From the NCBI GenBank assembly GCA_001931905.2, contig MSJI02000695.1, positions 38,353 to 102,352 of the forward strand: a stretch of 64,000 nt of DNA, in the 5' to 3' direction. Every line of letters begins with the position of its first letter. The stretch's first letter is position 1. Made by a program: the position numbers and the translations under genes. Under the pieces are notes generated by a model. The model searched no databases. It saw nothing but the letters and a program-made list of their open reading frames with translations, and was not told the origin of the DNA. This stretch comes from Cladosporium sp. IMV 00045. Taxonomy: Eukaryota > Ascomycota > Dothideomycetes > Cladosporiales > Cladosporiaceae. Positions 53,809 through 64,000 of the stretch are shown here, piece by piece.

Positions 53809-54824
53809 CTAGTCCTTCCAGCGGTTGAGGAACCTGTGCATGTCTCCTTCCGGACCAGGCAGAGCTGAGGCCTGTATATCGTGTTAGCCATATCATTACT
53901 TTGCTTGCATTACCGCAAGGGCTCTCAGGAGAACATACAGTATTCTCCATGCTATCCGCGCTGAAAGTCTGCGAAGCAGTCTGCGTCTTGGTGACCGAGG
54001 GCGTAGGCAAGAAAGACACGGCGATCTTATACGAGCTAGTCGGGTAGAGAGGCTTGGTGTCCTTCTTGGTGATCTTGGTGGGCGGCACGGATTGCATGGG
54101 CGCGAATCTCATCAAACCCGTCTGCGACTCGAGCGGAATGCCGGAGTTGGCGGCTGCATCTCCAGCCGCGGCGTCGGCGTTGTTGGCCGTCTGGTCTTCG
54201 GTCGAGGGCACTTTGGTGCCGGCGTCCGCGGCGGCGTCGACGTATTTCTTCTCTGTCGTGCCGGACATGCCGGTGAGAGAGAAGCGGGGTGAGTATGTGA
54301 TTACTTGGCCGCCTTCGGTTGCGACGGACATCATTTTGAAGTAACTGTCGGATGTCGTGGTTAGTCGGGTCTTGTGGATCCAAGACTGCCAGAACAAGCA
54401 ACTCACAATCCATTCTTCACATCATCCGCAACGGCAGAGTCGATACTGAACTTCGTCGACGTCGCACTACCGAAAGTAGTAGATTCGCCAGCAGCAAGAG
54501 GTAGCTGTGTTCACATATCAAGTCAGTCCACGCTCCCAATCTCCCAAACCATCACACCTCCCTCTCCCCTCCCCTCCAATAGCCCAAGTGAAAACTCACC
54601 GAATCATCCCCCGTATTCCCGCCCACGATCAACTGCAACTGAAAGCTCTTCAGCTGCGCCACCTTGGGCGCTTCCCCGTCGTCTTTCCACTCTACGGTAA
54701 TCGAATTCGAGCCGGACGTCACGGGGTTCGAGGAACCCGCGGCCGGGGATGTGATTTCCGGCATCGCGTTGGCGAGAGAAGCGAGCGTGGCCGCTGTGGC
54801 CAGGAGGGCGGGCTTGTAGAGCAT
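53809..54824 (-). CDS. kre9: Kre9/Knh1 family cell-wall beta-glucan assembly protein
   Basis: Four exons (54824-54600, 54504-54407, 54344-53939, 53871-53809) give 263 residues. A signal peptide (MLYKPALLATAATLASLANA) is followed by the Ig-like KRE9/KNH module: ITSPAAGSSNPVTSGSNSIT, VEWKDDGEAP, LQLIVGGNTGDDS, then VKNGFYFKMMSVATEGGQVI and TYSPRFSLTGMSG. The C-terminal KRE9 part has MRFAPMQSVPPTKITKKD and SSYKIAVSFLPTPSVTKTQT. Introns are 56-95 nt with GTGAGT or GTATGT donors, all in phase. In yeast Kre9 and Knh1 are secreted O-glycoproteins needed for beta-1,6-glucan; biochemical activity is unknown. The Ala-rich segment around 130-165 looks like a linker. No GPI signal at the C-terminus (HRFLNRWKD). 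Confidence 0.9.
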
Positions 54825-55489
54825 GTTTGCTGGTTCTTGGCGAGTGGGCGCGCGGTGGGGTGCGCAGTGCGCGTGTGCGGGTTCTTTGGCTGCTGGGGAG
54901 AGGAAGTGACCTCCCGGTTCTGCTGGGAGAGTGTCGCAGTGCTTGTTCGTGTGTCGTGTCGTGTGCGTCGTAGCGTCAGTCAGTCAGTCAGTCAGTCGTT
55001 GGGTTGGTGAATGAAGGCCGGCGCAACGAATGGGAACATATGTTATGGGATTGGAGATGGCCCGAGCGGCGAACGATGGGGGATACGCAAGCCTTCGACT
55101 TCTCCAGCGCTACTGAGCCGCGAACTGTGCTTGGCTTCGCTTAGCGCATCCAAGCTGGAAAGCCCTTCTTCTAGACAGTATAAATATAGACATCACCTTT
55201 TTGCCATTGGGGTGTTTTGATATTTTTGTCATGTTTCGTGAGAATGGCATCTTCAGAGGTTTTGCCACCTAGAAAAGAGTAATATAGACACCATCCACAA
55301 GGAATTGCCAGGTGAAGAAACGAGATCAGAAAATGAAACACACGCCGAATGGGTCAAAGTGAGACCAAATCTCATCCTGCCGTCATGGCAAGCAAGCCAA
55401 ATGGCATGCAAACATATTGACAGCAGAGCCACATGCGAATAGAAGAAAGAAAAAAACAAGTCCATGTCTTTTTGATTACTAACAATCTC
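54825..55489. other. Intergenic region with a (GTCA)n microsatellite
   Basis: About 665 bp covering the kre9 promoter and the 3' UTR of the AP-1 beta gene. It contains GTCA repeated 5.75 times at 54975-54997, about 150 nt upstream of the kre9 ATG. No gene seen. Confidence 0.55.
54975..54997. repeat. (GTCA)5.75 microsatellite
   Basis: 23 nt of uninterrupted GTCA repeats in the kre9 upstream region. Direct reading. Confidence 0.95.
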
Positions 55490-58028
55490 CTACAAACTCA
55501 ACAAATCCCCCTCCCCCTCACCCACCCCATCCCTGCCATCATTAACCTGCCTCATCGGCTGCACAGTCCCCAGCGGCTGATTGGCATTAACGGTATAAGC
55601 GTTGGGGTTCGGACTGCTCGCGAACCCATCATCGTTCAACCTCATAGAAGCCATCTGCTGCGGCCCACTGACGGAAGCGAAATACGCATCGGCCTCGGTG
55701 AGGACGTCGCCGTTCGGAGCAGCGGCGCCCGACGCGCCGGGGACGGCCGCAACCCCGTTGACGATGCCTTGCTGCGCGGCGAGGGCTTTGGCTTGTTGCG
55801 CGGCTTGAAAAGAGGGGAGTTGTTCTTTTTGCAGGGCGGGGCTTTCTTGCAATTTTCGAGGGCGCGCGGAGCGGAAGACGGTGTGCACGGGTTTGAGGTA
55901 GACGGTCGCAAGGGTGCCGACGACGAGGCACATTTCTTCCAACGTGATGGGGTCGAGTTTCTCGGATTCGGCGGTGATGGGTGGCTTTTCGCCCATGACG
56001 ACTTGCTTTGCTGCGGTGGGGTTGGAGGACAGTAGACGCCAGTACATGTAGCCTCTGTCTCGCAGATCGGGGTTGTCGGTGTCTTCGGTCGCCCACTTGA
56101 GGACCTTGGGAACAAGCTCGGAGCCCTTCGTGGGTCGCTGGATGAACAGCTTGACGGTCGCTGTCAGGAGTGCGAGTTGGACGTCGTGTGTTTCATCCTG
56201 CCATGTGTCGAGGAAGTCTTCCAGCAGAACTTCCGAGTTGTCGATGCGGTCGGCGTATTGTCCAATAACCCAGATCATGGCGGCCTTGGCCTCAGGCTCA
56301 TCCAGAGAGTCGAGGTTTTCGCACAATGTAGAGATGATGCTTTCGTACTGATTGGGGTATTTGCGGAAGATGTTCTTAATGACCACCGTCGCTTCCTGGA
56401 CGATGTAGCTCACTTTGGTCGCGACAAGGTCAAGCAGAGTGGAAATGCACAGTTTGGCAGCCGGCTCAATCTTGATCGCCAGTTTGCCAATCGCGCGGAC
56501 GGATTTCCTGACGAAATGTACATCAATCTCGGTGGCATACTCTCGCAACTCCGCAAGGACTTCCTTGATATTGTTCGCCGTGGCCAGCATGAAGATGAGC
56601 TCAAGCTTGGTGACCTTGACGTAGATGGGGTCGTTGTACTTGCAGAAGAAGACACGAATGTCATTCTTGAGCACTTCAGGCCTTCTCTGCAGGATGAGCA
56701 AGGCATTTCGCAGAGCCAGATACTGAATCTCTGGACCCTTCGAGAGCAGAGTCACTAAAGGTGGTGAAAGCTTCGAGCAAAGCCCGGCAATCGTCTTTTC
56801 GTCGTCGATGTAGTTCATGAGGTAAAGAACGACGCGTATGCAGGTCAGGACGACCGCGCTGTTCGTGTGTGATAGTCTGGGTGTGATTCGCTCGGCGAGG
56901 AAGGAAGCCTCGCCAGTGTCGTGTGGCACGTAAGATGTGAGTGCCTCCAGAATGTACGTCTGTCCCCACCTGCAACAAGTCAGCGTCGGAACTGTCGTCA
57001 ATAGACAAGTCCACCTACTCTGAGCAATCCGGAAGAATCTGGACAATCTTGCTTGCACTCGTATAGTCGATGGTAAGCTTGATCGTTTCGCTACGTTCCC
57101 AAATATCAATCAACGCTGCCAAGGCACTGCTGACAACAGTCGGATTCTCGTCCCTCAGCATCAAATTCAATCGATCGATCAGATCGCTCGCTTCGACCAT
57201 CGTTCGGTCGTGGTCGTAGAGCTTCGCAACCGTAAACGCCGAGGTCTTCCGAACATACGGATCTGAGTCCTTGAGCAGTTTCTTGAGCGGAGTGACAGTG
57301 GCTTCGACAAATTGCCGTACGTGGACGTAGGAGATCGTTCGAAGAGCAAGGGCGCGGGTCAAGGGGTTTGAATCGACGAGATCTTCCTGGAGGAACGGCA
57401 GCGCTTTGAGAGCGAGATCTGGCTTCATCCGCGCGTAGTTGACCAAGTAAAGGTAGCACCTGTTTTATGAATGATCAGCTCCAGGTCACTCACTTTTTGA
57501 GCCCATCGAAAACAGCTGAGCAACCAATCCCCCTTCAACCTCCCCGAACGAAATATACTCACATCTTCTTAATCTCCAAGCTCTCCAACCCCATACACCC
57601 AATAATATCCGGAAAAAGCGCAACCATATCATTGTTGCTCATGGTCATGTTGGCGACGATCTTCTTCAACGCGATCTTCTTGCCGTAGAAATTCTTGTCC
57701 TTCTTCGTCGCCGGCTGGACCAGCTCGGCGCGCAGCTCTGCGACTTTGCCCTGTTGCGCGCGCGCCCATAGTAAGCTTCTGTACGAATGGGGGATGTAAT
57801 TGTAATAGCTCTGCGTGGGATATTCGTAGGCTACGTAAGGTAGGAACATCATTGGGCATTGGTCGAGACGGCTGCTATCACGTGAAGGAGATGTCCGACC
57901 GCGGCCTCGATGCTTTCACCAGCCGGTGTGCCTGCTCCGAAGGGCAAGGAGGGCGTGTTGGAGGTGGGAGTATGCATGTGTGTAGAACGTACTCTTGCGA
58001 AGAGCTTCGCATCTTGTCCGGAACTCAT
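55490..58028 (-). CDS. apl2: AP-1 adaptor complex beta subunit (Apl2)
   Basis: Four exons (58028-57993, 57750-57563, 57459-57019, 56969-55490) encode 714 residues. Exon 1 is just 12 codons (MSSGQDAKLFAR), spliced over a 242-nt intron to GKVAELRAELVQ, the usual adaptin start. The trunk is an adaptin HEAT solenoid: KKIALKKIVANMTMSNNDMV, LFPDIIGCMGLESLEIKKMC, YLYLVNYARMKPDLALKALP, DPYVRKTSAFTVAKLYDHDR, LPDCSEWGQTYILEALTSYV, DPIYVKVTKLELIFMLA, EATVVIKNIFRKYPNQYESI and AMIWVIGQYADRI. A hinge of ~120 residues (Ala/Gln/Asn/Gly-rich) closes the protein, ending GEGEGDLLSL; there is no ear domain, common in fungal beta-adaptins. The complex links clathrin to cargo at the trans-Golgi and endosomes. AP-1 rather than AP-2 by sequence feel. 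Confidence 0.93.
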
Positions 58029-58557
58029 GGTTTCTTGATATCTTGTCTTTTGGCCTTATAGTTCCACCTCACACACACGCATGCGGCCTGCCGCCGCGCT
58101 CGAAGGGTGTCACGCCTTGGTCACCTTGCCTAGATTCGCGAGCAGGACCAATGAGCGGCGAAAGTGTTTTGGGTGTAGACTGTGGCAGCTGTACTCGTGA
58201 CGCTCGGTGCGGTGCGGGGACAGGGGTGAGAGTAGGTAGGCGAAGAGGGGCTGGATGGCTGTGCTGGTCGGAGGGCCGGGCGTTGGTGGTATGTACAAGA
58301 AACAAGGTAAGGTAAGGTGTGATAATTGGGAGAATTGTTTTCCAAGGAGGAAGGATGATGATGATCGTTTCTGCAGGATCCAAGGGTTGATCGTGGCACC
58401 CGAGAGTGTTCGCTGCTGCGTCTGGGGAAGGAGACCCGCTCGCTCCTAGCCGGTATGTTGAAGGTATGCTTGGCGGGGACTTCGTTTGGATACATGTAAC
58501 TGCTGTCTTCAACAACGATCAGTATACCACATCATACCAGAACAAATATTCACAACC
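58029..58557. promoter_or_regulatory. Divergent intergenic region between apl2 and emc4
   Basis: A 529-bp region between two start codons on opposite strands. No specific site named. Confidence 0.4.
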
Positions 58558-59196
58558 ATGGCCGCCCCTCCACCACCACCCCAATGGGTCCTCGACCTCA
58601 ACTCCTCACCCCCCACCAAACCACGCAACAGCACCACCTTCGCTGACCCTCCCGGCTTCACACCCACCCTCACCCTCCAACAACCATCCAAAACCTCCAA
58701 AACCGGCAGCAAAGCAGCAGCACCCGCACGCACCAAACCCACCGAAGAAGAAACCTCCACTCTCAAACTCAAAAAAGCCTGGGAAGTGGCCCTCGCGCCC
58801 GCCAAGCAGCTGCCGATGAACGCGATCGGGATGTACATGTCTGGCAACTCGCTGCAGATGTTCAGCATCATGATGGTGTTCATGCTGTTCAAAGCGCCGG
58901 TGCAGGCGCTGCTGAACATCAACCAGACCTTCGCGCGCTTCGAGACGGAGGGCAAGAAGCAGGAACTCTTGATGGTGAAGCTGGCGTTTGTGGCGTGCAA
59001 TATGCTGGCGTTGGCGTTGGGGACTTGGAAGGTTAATGCTATGGGGTTGTTGCCGTGAGTTATTCTTGTCTTTTTGGGTGATTTTGAAGTAATGGGAATG
59101 CTGACTTTGTATGATAACAGGACTACAAGATCAGATTGGCTCGCATGGGAAGTCGCTCGGGAACCGCTGGAAAGAGCCTACTTCGTGCCGTCGTGA
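58558..59196 (+). CDS. emc4: ER membrane protein complex subunit 4 (Emc4)
   Basis: Exons 58558-59054 and 59121-59196 (intron GTGAGT...GATAACAG) encode 190 residues. A Pro/Thr-rich N-terminus is followed by LKLKKAWEVALAPAKQLPMN, the hallmark AIGMYMSGNSLQMFSIMMVF, LLNINQTFARFETEGK and two hydrophobic helices (MFSIMMVFMLF and VKLAFVACNMLALALG), ending TTRSDWLAWEVAREPLERAY. Exon 2 supplies the conserved SDWLAWE tail; without splicing the frame ends right after the second helix. Emc4 is part of the EMC insertase that places tail-anchored and multipass proteins in the ER membrane. Convergent with the Rim15 gene. Confidence 0.95.
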
Positions 59197-59945
59197 GGCG
59201 CCACGCAACGCCGATAGATGAGATGTTTTGGACATAGGGAAAAGATATCACGACAGCAGAATATAACACAATCTAGCATGCTTTTCTTCCAATACCAGTC
59301 CCACGGTGAACGGCGGAACGAAATATCACGAGTTCCCCATCCTCTACAGAGATATTACTCTGGAGCGATGCATACCTACACTCTGCCGCCCGACATTATT
59401 TTGCCTCTCCCTCCCATCCCTCCCGTCCCGGTCTCCAAGAAAAGCAAGGCATGAAAAGAATCAGATTTTTGCAACCGAGATCATAGCCAGAAAAAAAAAA
59501 ATAAAAATAAAAATAAAAAACAGAGCAGACCCAGAAAACACCAACCAACGTCAGCCGAATCCATCCCATCACAAGCTCACAGAAATGAAACTCCACGGGA
59601 ACTACATGTACATATCACAAGTAGAGAAGAAGGAGAAAAGGGATCATATTTTTTCGTGAAATGCGTTACATACTCTGAACAGACGAAATCAGAAGAAAAC
59701 CCGCCACAAGTCCATCGAAAACTCCTCTTTTTCTTCTCGTCCTCTTTCGAAGAAAGAGACCAAATGACAAACAAAACAAAACAAACGCTCAAATTCAAAC
59801 GAACGAATCAACAAATGAGAAAAAAAGAAAAGTAAAAGAGAAAAAGAAAAGAAAAGAAACAACAGAAGAAAAAAAGGGCATAATCATAACACATATCAAA
59901 TCAATATCTCTCGCGCCCACATGCAGATGCCAAAACTCGCCCTTC
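59197..59945. other. Convergent 3' intergenic region, A-rich
   Basis: About 750 bp between emc4 and rim15 stops. It contains poly(A)/ATAAAA and GAAAA simple-sequence stretches (59490-59520, 59815-59875). No coding signal. Confidence 0.6.
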
Positions 59946-62900
59946 TCACTTCCTAGGCAAAGGCAGCGGCGAACTCGCCCCCCTCGGCGTAGGATCTGGG
60001 TCCGCTTCGCCACCACTCCCGCTCCCGCCTGTGGGCGTCACGGGGAGAGGAGGGCGCGGGGTGAGGTCCATGTCCTCTTCTTTCTCTCTGCCGTCTTCTC
60101 GGCCTGCGTTTGTAGGCGGCGTGCCGATTGCTTTTCCGCCGCTGGGACTGTCGCCTTCATGCCCGGCGGGACTGGCGAGAGAGGACTGCTGCACGAACTC
60201 GGCGGAAACATGCCCAGGTGCTTGCGGGAAGACGACAGGAGGCGTGAGGTGGCCCGTCTGCTCGACCTCCGCGGCGCTGGGGTGATTTGGCTTCTTCTCC
60301 CTCTCCCTCACCTCCTGATCCGAGGGTAAACCCTTCTCACCGCCCCTCTCCAACTCCTCACCCAGCTCCTCCTCCTTAATCGTGCCCGCCTCCTCAACAC
60401 CGCCCTCCGCAGCCCTCGCCGAGCTCTCCTTCAGCGCCGCAATATCCTCATTGGAGATCACACTCCCCTGCGAATTCGTGCGCATCATCTCAATCCCCAG
60501 CCTCGAAGCGCGTTTCTCCTTGCGCTGGCGCGCGGGCGAGTGGTAGCGCACGCGGCTGCTGTTGCTGCTGTGGCCAAGCTCCTCGTCTTCGTCGTCGCCG
60601 CTTTCGGCGGCCGATTCTTTTTCCATGCGGACTTTTTCCAAAGACCGCCGTTTGGCTTCGATGGATTCCATGGAGGGCTGTTTGCGCGGGGCTAGGGGGG
60701 AGTCTGCTGCTTCGGGTTCGCCGCCTTCGGGCGTTTCGAGAGCGGCGGGCGCGGAGGTTTGGTGCGCTAGTAGGTCTGTCGGGGGAGGAGGGGAGAGGGA
60801 AACTTTTTGTTCTGGTTCGGTGGTGAGATTGCTGTTGTTGGAGATGCCTAGACCGCCGAAGTTGCGTTCAAGATCGGAGTCGGTGTACTCGAAGGTTGGT
60901 TGGCGGCTGATGATGCGAGGGATGCTGTCGACGCGGGAACCTATCGAGCTTTGAGAGCCGATGGAATTCTCGCGCTCGGAGAATGTCGTCCATGCTGTTG
61001 ACGCGGTGCCGTCTTTGTTTGAAGAGACGTTCGTGCTCGTCGGACTGCAGGCGTCGAGGGAAGCAGGCAACGAAGAAGACTGCGGCGAGTGTCGCAAGTG
61101 TGACAGCGGGATTGATTGACCTTGCGACGTCGAAGGCCTCCATCCCTCCGGCGCCACCTTCCACTGACACAAGCGACCCATGACCTCCTCGAGCTTCTCC
61201 CTGGTGGGCGGCTTCTCCACAAGCGCATCGAAATGATGAGGCGCTTGAAGTTCTTTCAGGTAGCCGGTGACCGCGACAATAGGCGTGTGAGAGTTTGCAA
61301 TCTTTGTGTCTCTGATCATGCGGGCAACATCCGCACCGTTGACTTGTGGCAGCTTGTATTCCATCATGATGATATCGTACTTGATATCACTCGACGCATA
61401 ACGCAAAGCATCCCTTCCATTCGTGACCGTGATTGTTCGACAGCGTAGCTTTTCGAGAAGACGCTCCATAACCAGCCGTGAGACCGGATGGTCCTCACAG
61501 ACGAGCACATCGAGCGTTCGGAAAGTTGGTCCATCTCCGAGACTGACTTGCGAGGACCTTCTCAGGCTTTGACGACGGCGTTGGACACGCAAAAGAGCGT
61601 TCTGACGACTATCCTCATTGTCTGAAGAAGAGGGCGAAACATTGAAGACTCCACTCCGTCGCTTGTGGTGGCTAGGTACGAGCTCCGGCAACAAATCACC
61701 ATCCTGAGAACCGATGGTGTGCGATCTCTGCCGTGGCAACGATCCACTTGACTGCCTTTGCCGTGCCAGTTCTTGCGAGATTTGACTGGCGCCAGATTTG
61801 TTGACCTTGACAGGAGACGGCGTGCCCGAATTCTTGAACGCCGCAGGTAACCGAGGAGGGCCTTGCTCGAAGAAGTTGCCCGGCTGCAACGAACTATTGC
61901 TCTGTTGCGAGTGAGCAAAACTCGTAGCGCCACTTGAAGTCTTGCGTCGTTCATGGTTCTGGCCCGCGCTGAACGACACTAGTAGTGGTGAAGACGGTTG
62001 CGATCCGCGACTGGGTGATGAGTTAGTGTGGCTTAGCAAAGACGGCGACTGCGATCGATTATGACCCTTGTTAGATGATAAAGTGCGCTTCAGTGGACCT
62101 GGGGCGATGGGACTAGACTCGAGAGACGGTGCGGATGATGGCGATGCCACCGCTGGCGATGTCACCCCGCCGCCTGCCGCTGTCTTCGCCTGAGCTTGCA
62201 TGGCGTCAGCTCGCAATTTCTGGATGACATCTTTGTTCGCCTTCTCCAGCACTGGCAAGTTCTTGAACTGGAACGCGCCAAAGTCATCAGTGACAGCCGG
62301 CTCGCTCAATCTGCGCGCACGGTGATCCCTGACGTGAGGCGGAATGTGCAATGGCATGAGGTTGCGTTTAACCGCGGCGTTGACCTGACTTCTCACCCTA
62401 GACAATGCATCGTGCGGACGATCTGGGTAGTCGGCACCGGGAGTCTGCGAAGGTGAGGATGCTTGATCTTCAAACTCCTGAGCGAAATCTTGCATCGTAG
62501 CGCCACGCGCGTCGAAGTATTCCGTGTCTTCGGGGTTCTCCGCAGCAGGGATGAAGGCAGCTTCATCATCCCGCAGTGTATCCCAGTTGATTTCTGAGAA
62601 CCAGGGATGTGCTTTGATCTCGTCACCACCGCTCGGGTATTTATCATCTTTGTTCGAGCCGAGACGCTCCTTCGGGTCCAGACAGATGAGCTTATTGATG
62701 AGATCCTTCGCCTCCTCAGAAGCAAAATCCTCATCCTCGTCCTCTGGCCACTGAATGTTGCGCGCGAGGATATTCTTGAACACCTCATCGGGCGTGTCGG
62801 CATTGAAAGGCGGACGCCCATACAGACATTCAAAGATGATGCAGCCGAGAGACCACCAATCACTCATTTCATCCTGGCCAGAGCCGTTGATTGTCTCTGG

Positions 62901-64000
62901 TGCCAGGTAATCTGGCGTGCCGACGAATCTTCTGCTGCTGTCTTGCGGGTCAAACAAGGCCATCATAGGCGGCGGCATTGCAGTCTGCTGAGGCGGCGTC
63001 TCAACCCGGCCCGAATGACTAGGTACAGGTTGCAGCCCGTATGGGTCGGGTGACTCGGTGGCATCCTCATCCGCAGCCTCTTCCTCGATTGGAGATCGAC
63101 CGTCTGCGACGGAGAAGCGCCTGAACATTGCTGAAAGCGCTTCGCTATCACCACTGTCACTTCTCTGCCCAGAGGTACGGCGCGAAGGTTCTCGCGAAGG
63201 CTCGCGGTTGAGATTGAAGTAGGATGGTTGTGACAGTTCCGGGTAAGGAGTCAATGCTGGTGTCTGGCCCGGGGAGTTGTTGCCTGCGTGAAAGTCGAAC
63301 GATGTCGATCTCGACGAGGTGACGGATGGCGCTCGCTTGAAAGGGCCTTGCTTGAGAAGGTCCGGCGGAACATCGCCCGGTTTGGCGTTGAGCACGCGTT
63401 TTTGTCGACCAATCATACCCATGCGGGAAAGCCCAAAATCCGTCAGCTTGAGATGACCCTTGGACTCGATGAGTAGATTGTCGGGCTTGAGGTCACGATG
63501 GACAATCTGACGAGCGTGGAGATGCTGTACGCAAAGCACGACCTCCGCCATGTACTTCTGCGTCCAGTCTTCTGGCAAGGCACCGAGGACCTTGATGAGG
63601 GACGCACAATCTCCGCCATTGAGATACTCCATCACAAGGTACAAGTAGTCTTTACTGGAAAAGGTCCAGTAGAGCTTGGCGACGAAATCGCTCTCTCCTT
63701 GCCACATCATGATGGCGCGCTCCGCCTTGACGTTGGTGACTTGGTTCTTGGCGACCATGTCTCCTTTCTTCAGTACCTTGATAGCGTAGTAGTCTCCGGT
63801 TGACTTCTTCTTTGCAAGGTACACGCTACCGAATGCACCCTTACTAATGGGTTTGATGATTTCAAAGTCCTTTATCGATGTTTGCACAGCGCGGGGCTGA
63901 GGCAATGTGGAAACGCCACTGAGGCGCGGTGATGATGGCCTGCCAACCGCGTCGGATAATGCCGCGGATGATTGTCGACGATGGTGTGTATGTTGAGCTC
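59946..64000 (-). CDS. rim15: Rim15-type AGC kinase with C-terminal receiver-like domain (5' end beyond window)
   Basis: The frame is open from the right edge to the stop at 59946, giving the last ~1,350 residues; no start is visible. The kinase domain begins ~44 residues in: FEIIKPISKGAFGSVYLAKK, IKVLKKGDM, IVHRDLKPDNLLI, LTDFGLSRMG. A ~165-residue insert follows before RRFVGTPDYLAPETINGSGQ, the split activation segment typical of Rim15/PPK31 (Greatwall-like) kinases. After a long Ser-rich region comes a receiver-like domain (DVLVCEDHPVSRLVMERLLE, PQVNGADVARMIRDTKIANS, IVAVTGYLKEL, LVEKPPTREKLEEVMGRLC). At the phosphoacceptor position it reads MMEYKLP, Glu in place of Asp (codon 61361-61359). 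Rim15 integrates TORC1, PKA and Pho85 signals to set quiescence and stress entry; role by homology. The missing N-terminus should hold the PAS region. Confidence 0.93.
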   Translation of the reverse strand, partial: AQHTHHRRQSSAALSDAVGRPSSPRLSGVSTLPQPRAVQTSIKDFEIIKPISKGAFGSVYLAKKKSTGDYYAIKVLKKGDMVAKNQVTNVKAERAIMMWQGESDFVAKLYWTFSSKDYLYLVMEYLNGGDCASLIKVLGALPEDWTQKYMAEVVLCVQHLHARQIVHRDLKPDNLLIESKGHLKLTDFGLSRMGMIGRQKRVLNAKPGDVPPDLLKQGPFKRAPSVTSSRSTSFDFHAGNNSPGQTPALTPYPELSQPSYFNLNREPSREPSRRTSGQRSDSGDSEALSAMFRRFSVADGRSPIEEEAADEDATESPDPYGLQPVPSHSGRVETPPQQTAMPPPMMALFDPQDSSRRFVGTPDYLAPETINGSGQDEMSDWWSLGCIIFECLYGRPPFNADTPDEVFKNILARNIQWPEDEDEDFASEEAKDLINKLICLDPKERLGSNKDDKYPSGGDEIKAHPWFSEINWDTLRDDEAAFIPAAENPEDTEYFDARGATMQDFAQEFEDQASSPSQTPGADYPDRPHDALSRVRSQVNAAVKRNLMPLHIPPHVRDHRARRLSEPAVTDDFGAFQFKNLPVLEKANKDVIQKLRADAMQAQAKTAAGGGVTSPAVASPSSAPSLESSPIAPGPLKRTLSSNKGHNRSQSPSLLSHTNSSPSRGSQPSSPLLVSFSAGQNHERRKTSSGATSFAHSQQSNSSLQPGNFFEQGPPRLPAAFKNSGTPSPVKVNKSGASQISQELARQRQSSGSLPRQRSHTIGSQDGDLLPELVPSHHKRRSGVFNVSPSSSDNEDSRQNALLRVQRRRQSLRRSSQVSLGDGPTFRTLDVLVCEDHPVSRLVMERLLEKLRCRTITVTNGRDALRYASSDIKYDIIMMEYKLPQVNGADVARMIRDTKIANSHTPIVAVTGYLKELQAPHHFDALVEKPPTREKLEEVMGRLCQWKVAPEGWRPSTSQGQSIPLSHLRHSPQSSSLPASLDACSPTSTNVSSNKDGTASTAWTTFSERENSIGSQSSIGSRVDSIPRIISRQPTFEYTDSDLERNFGGLGISNNSNLTTEPEQKVSLSPPPPTDLLAHQTSAPAALETPEGGEPEAADSPLAPRKQPSMESIEAKRRSLEKVRMEKESAAESGDDEDEELGHSSNSSRVRYHSPARQRKEKRASRLGIEMMRTNSQGSVISNEDIAALKESSARAAEGGVEEAGTIKEEELGEELERGGEKGLPSDQEVREREKKPNHPSAAEVEQTGHLTPPVVFPQAPGHVSAEFVQQSSLASPAGHEGDSPSGGKAIGTPPTNAGREDGREKEEDMDLTPRPPLPVTPTGGSGSGGEADPDPTPRGASSPLPLPRK

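Noticed and set aside
1..64000. CRISPR arrays, tRNA or rRNA genes
   Set aside because: No regularly spaced direct repeats, no cloverleaf-like box A/box B pair and no rRNA sequence noticed; a covariance-model scan would be needed to exclude tRNAs fully.

Overview
The window is nuclear DNA of a filamentous ascomycete (Pezizomycotina, most likely Dothideomycetes). The grounds are one gene about every 3 kb on both strands, short GT-AG introns of mostly 50-70 nt with CTAAC/CTGAC-like branch sites, fungus-specific families (Zn2Cys6 regulator, CON-6, Kre9/Knh1, Bbc1, Rim15, Ndt80-type VIB-1) and an AT-rich block with the signature of repeat-induced point mutation (RIP). Species placement is inference. 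I read 22 protein-coding genes; two run off the window edges. Exon joins were worked out by hand from splice sites, reading phase and conserved motifs.

Layout. 1-8 kb: an uncharacterised, probably mitochondrial protein (cut by the left edge), a Cuz1/ZFAND1-type AN1 zinc-finger protein and mitochondrial Lon protease. 8-19 kb: a Zn2Cys6 transcription factor, a CON-6 conidiation protein, a JMJD5-like JmjC protein, the ER lectin Yos9, a 4'-phosphopantetheinyl transferase and ATP synthase subunit k. 19-35 kb: an MTP18 homologue, a secreted tandem-repeat peptide precursor, the Pol II CTD phosphatase Rtr1, the actin-patch SH3 protein Bbc1, a succinate-semialdehyde dehydrogenase, a seven-exon alpha/beta hydrolase, SRP receptor beta and a short-chain dehydrogenase.

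35-47 kb: a gene-poor island. Its core (37,781-44,150) is a degenerate element bounded by 30-bp terminal inverted repeats, in which CpA/TpG have almost vanished while CpG survives. The rest is the unusually long upstream region of a VIB-1-like Ndt80-domain regulator. 47-64 kb: that regulator, an Xaa-Pro aminopeptidase, Kre9/Knh1, AP-1 beta-adaptin, Emc4 and the Rim15 kinase (5' end beyond the right edge).

Most genes are housekeeping genes with no operon-like logic. Themes that recur are mitochondrial quality control and energy (Lon, MTP18, Atp19, PPTase, SSADH), the early secretory pathway (Yos9, SRP receptor beta, Emc4, AP-1, Kre9) and nutrient or developmental signalling (Rim15, VIB-1, CON-6). 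The least explained items are the secreted repeat-peptide gene near 21 kb and the RIP-mutated inverted-repeat element.
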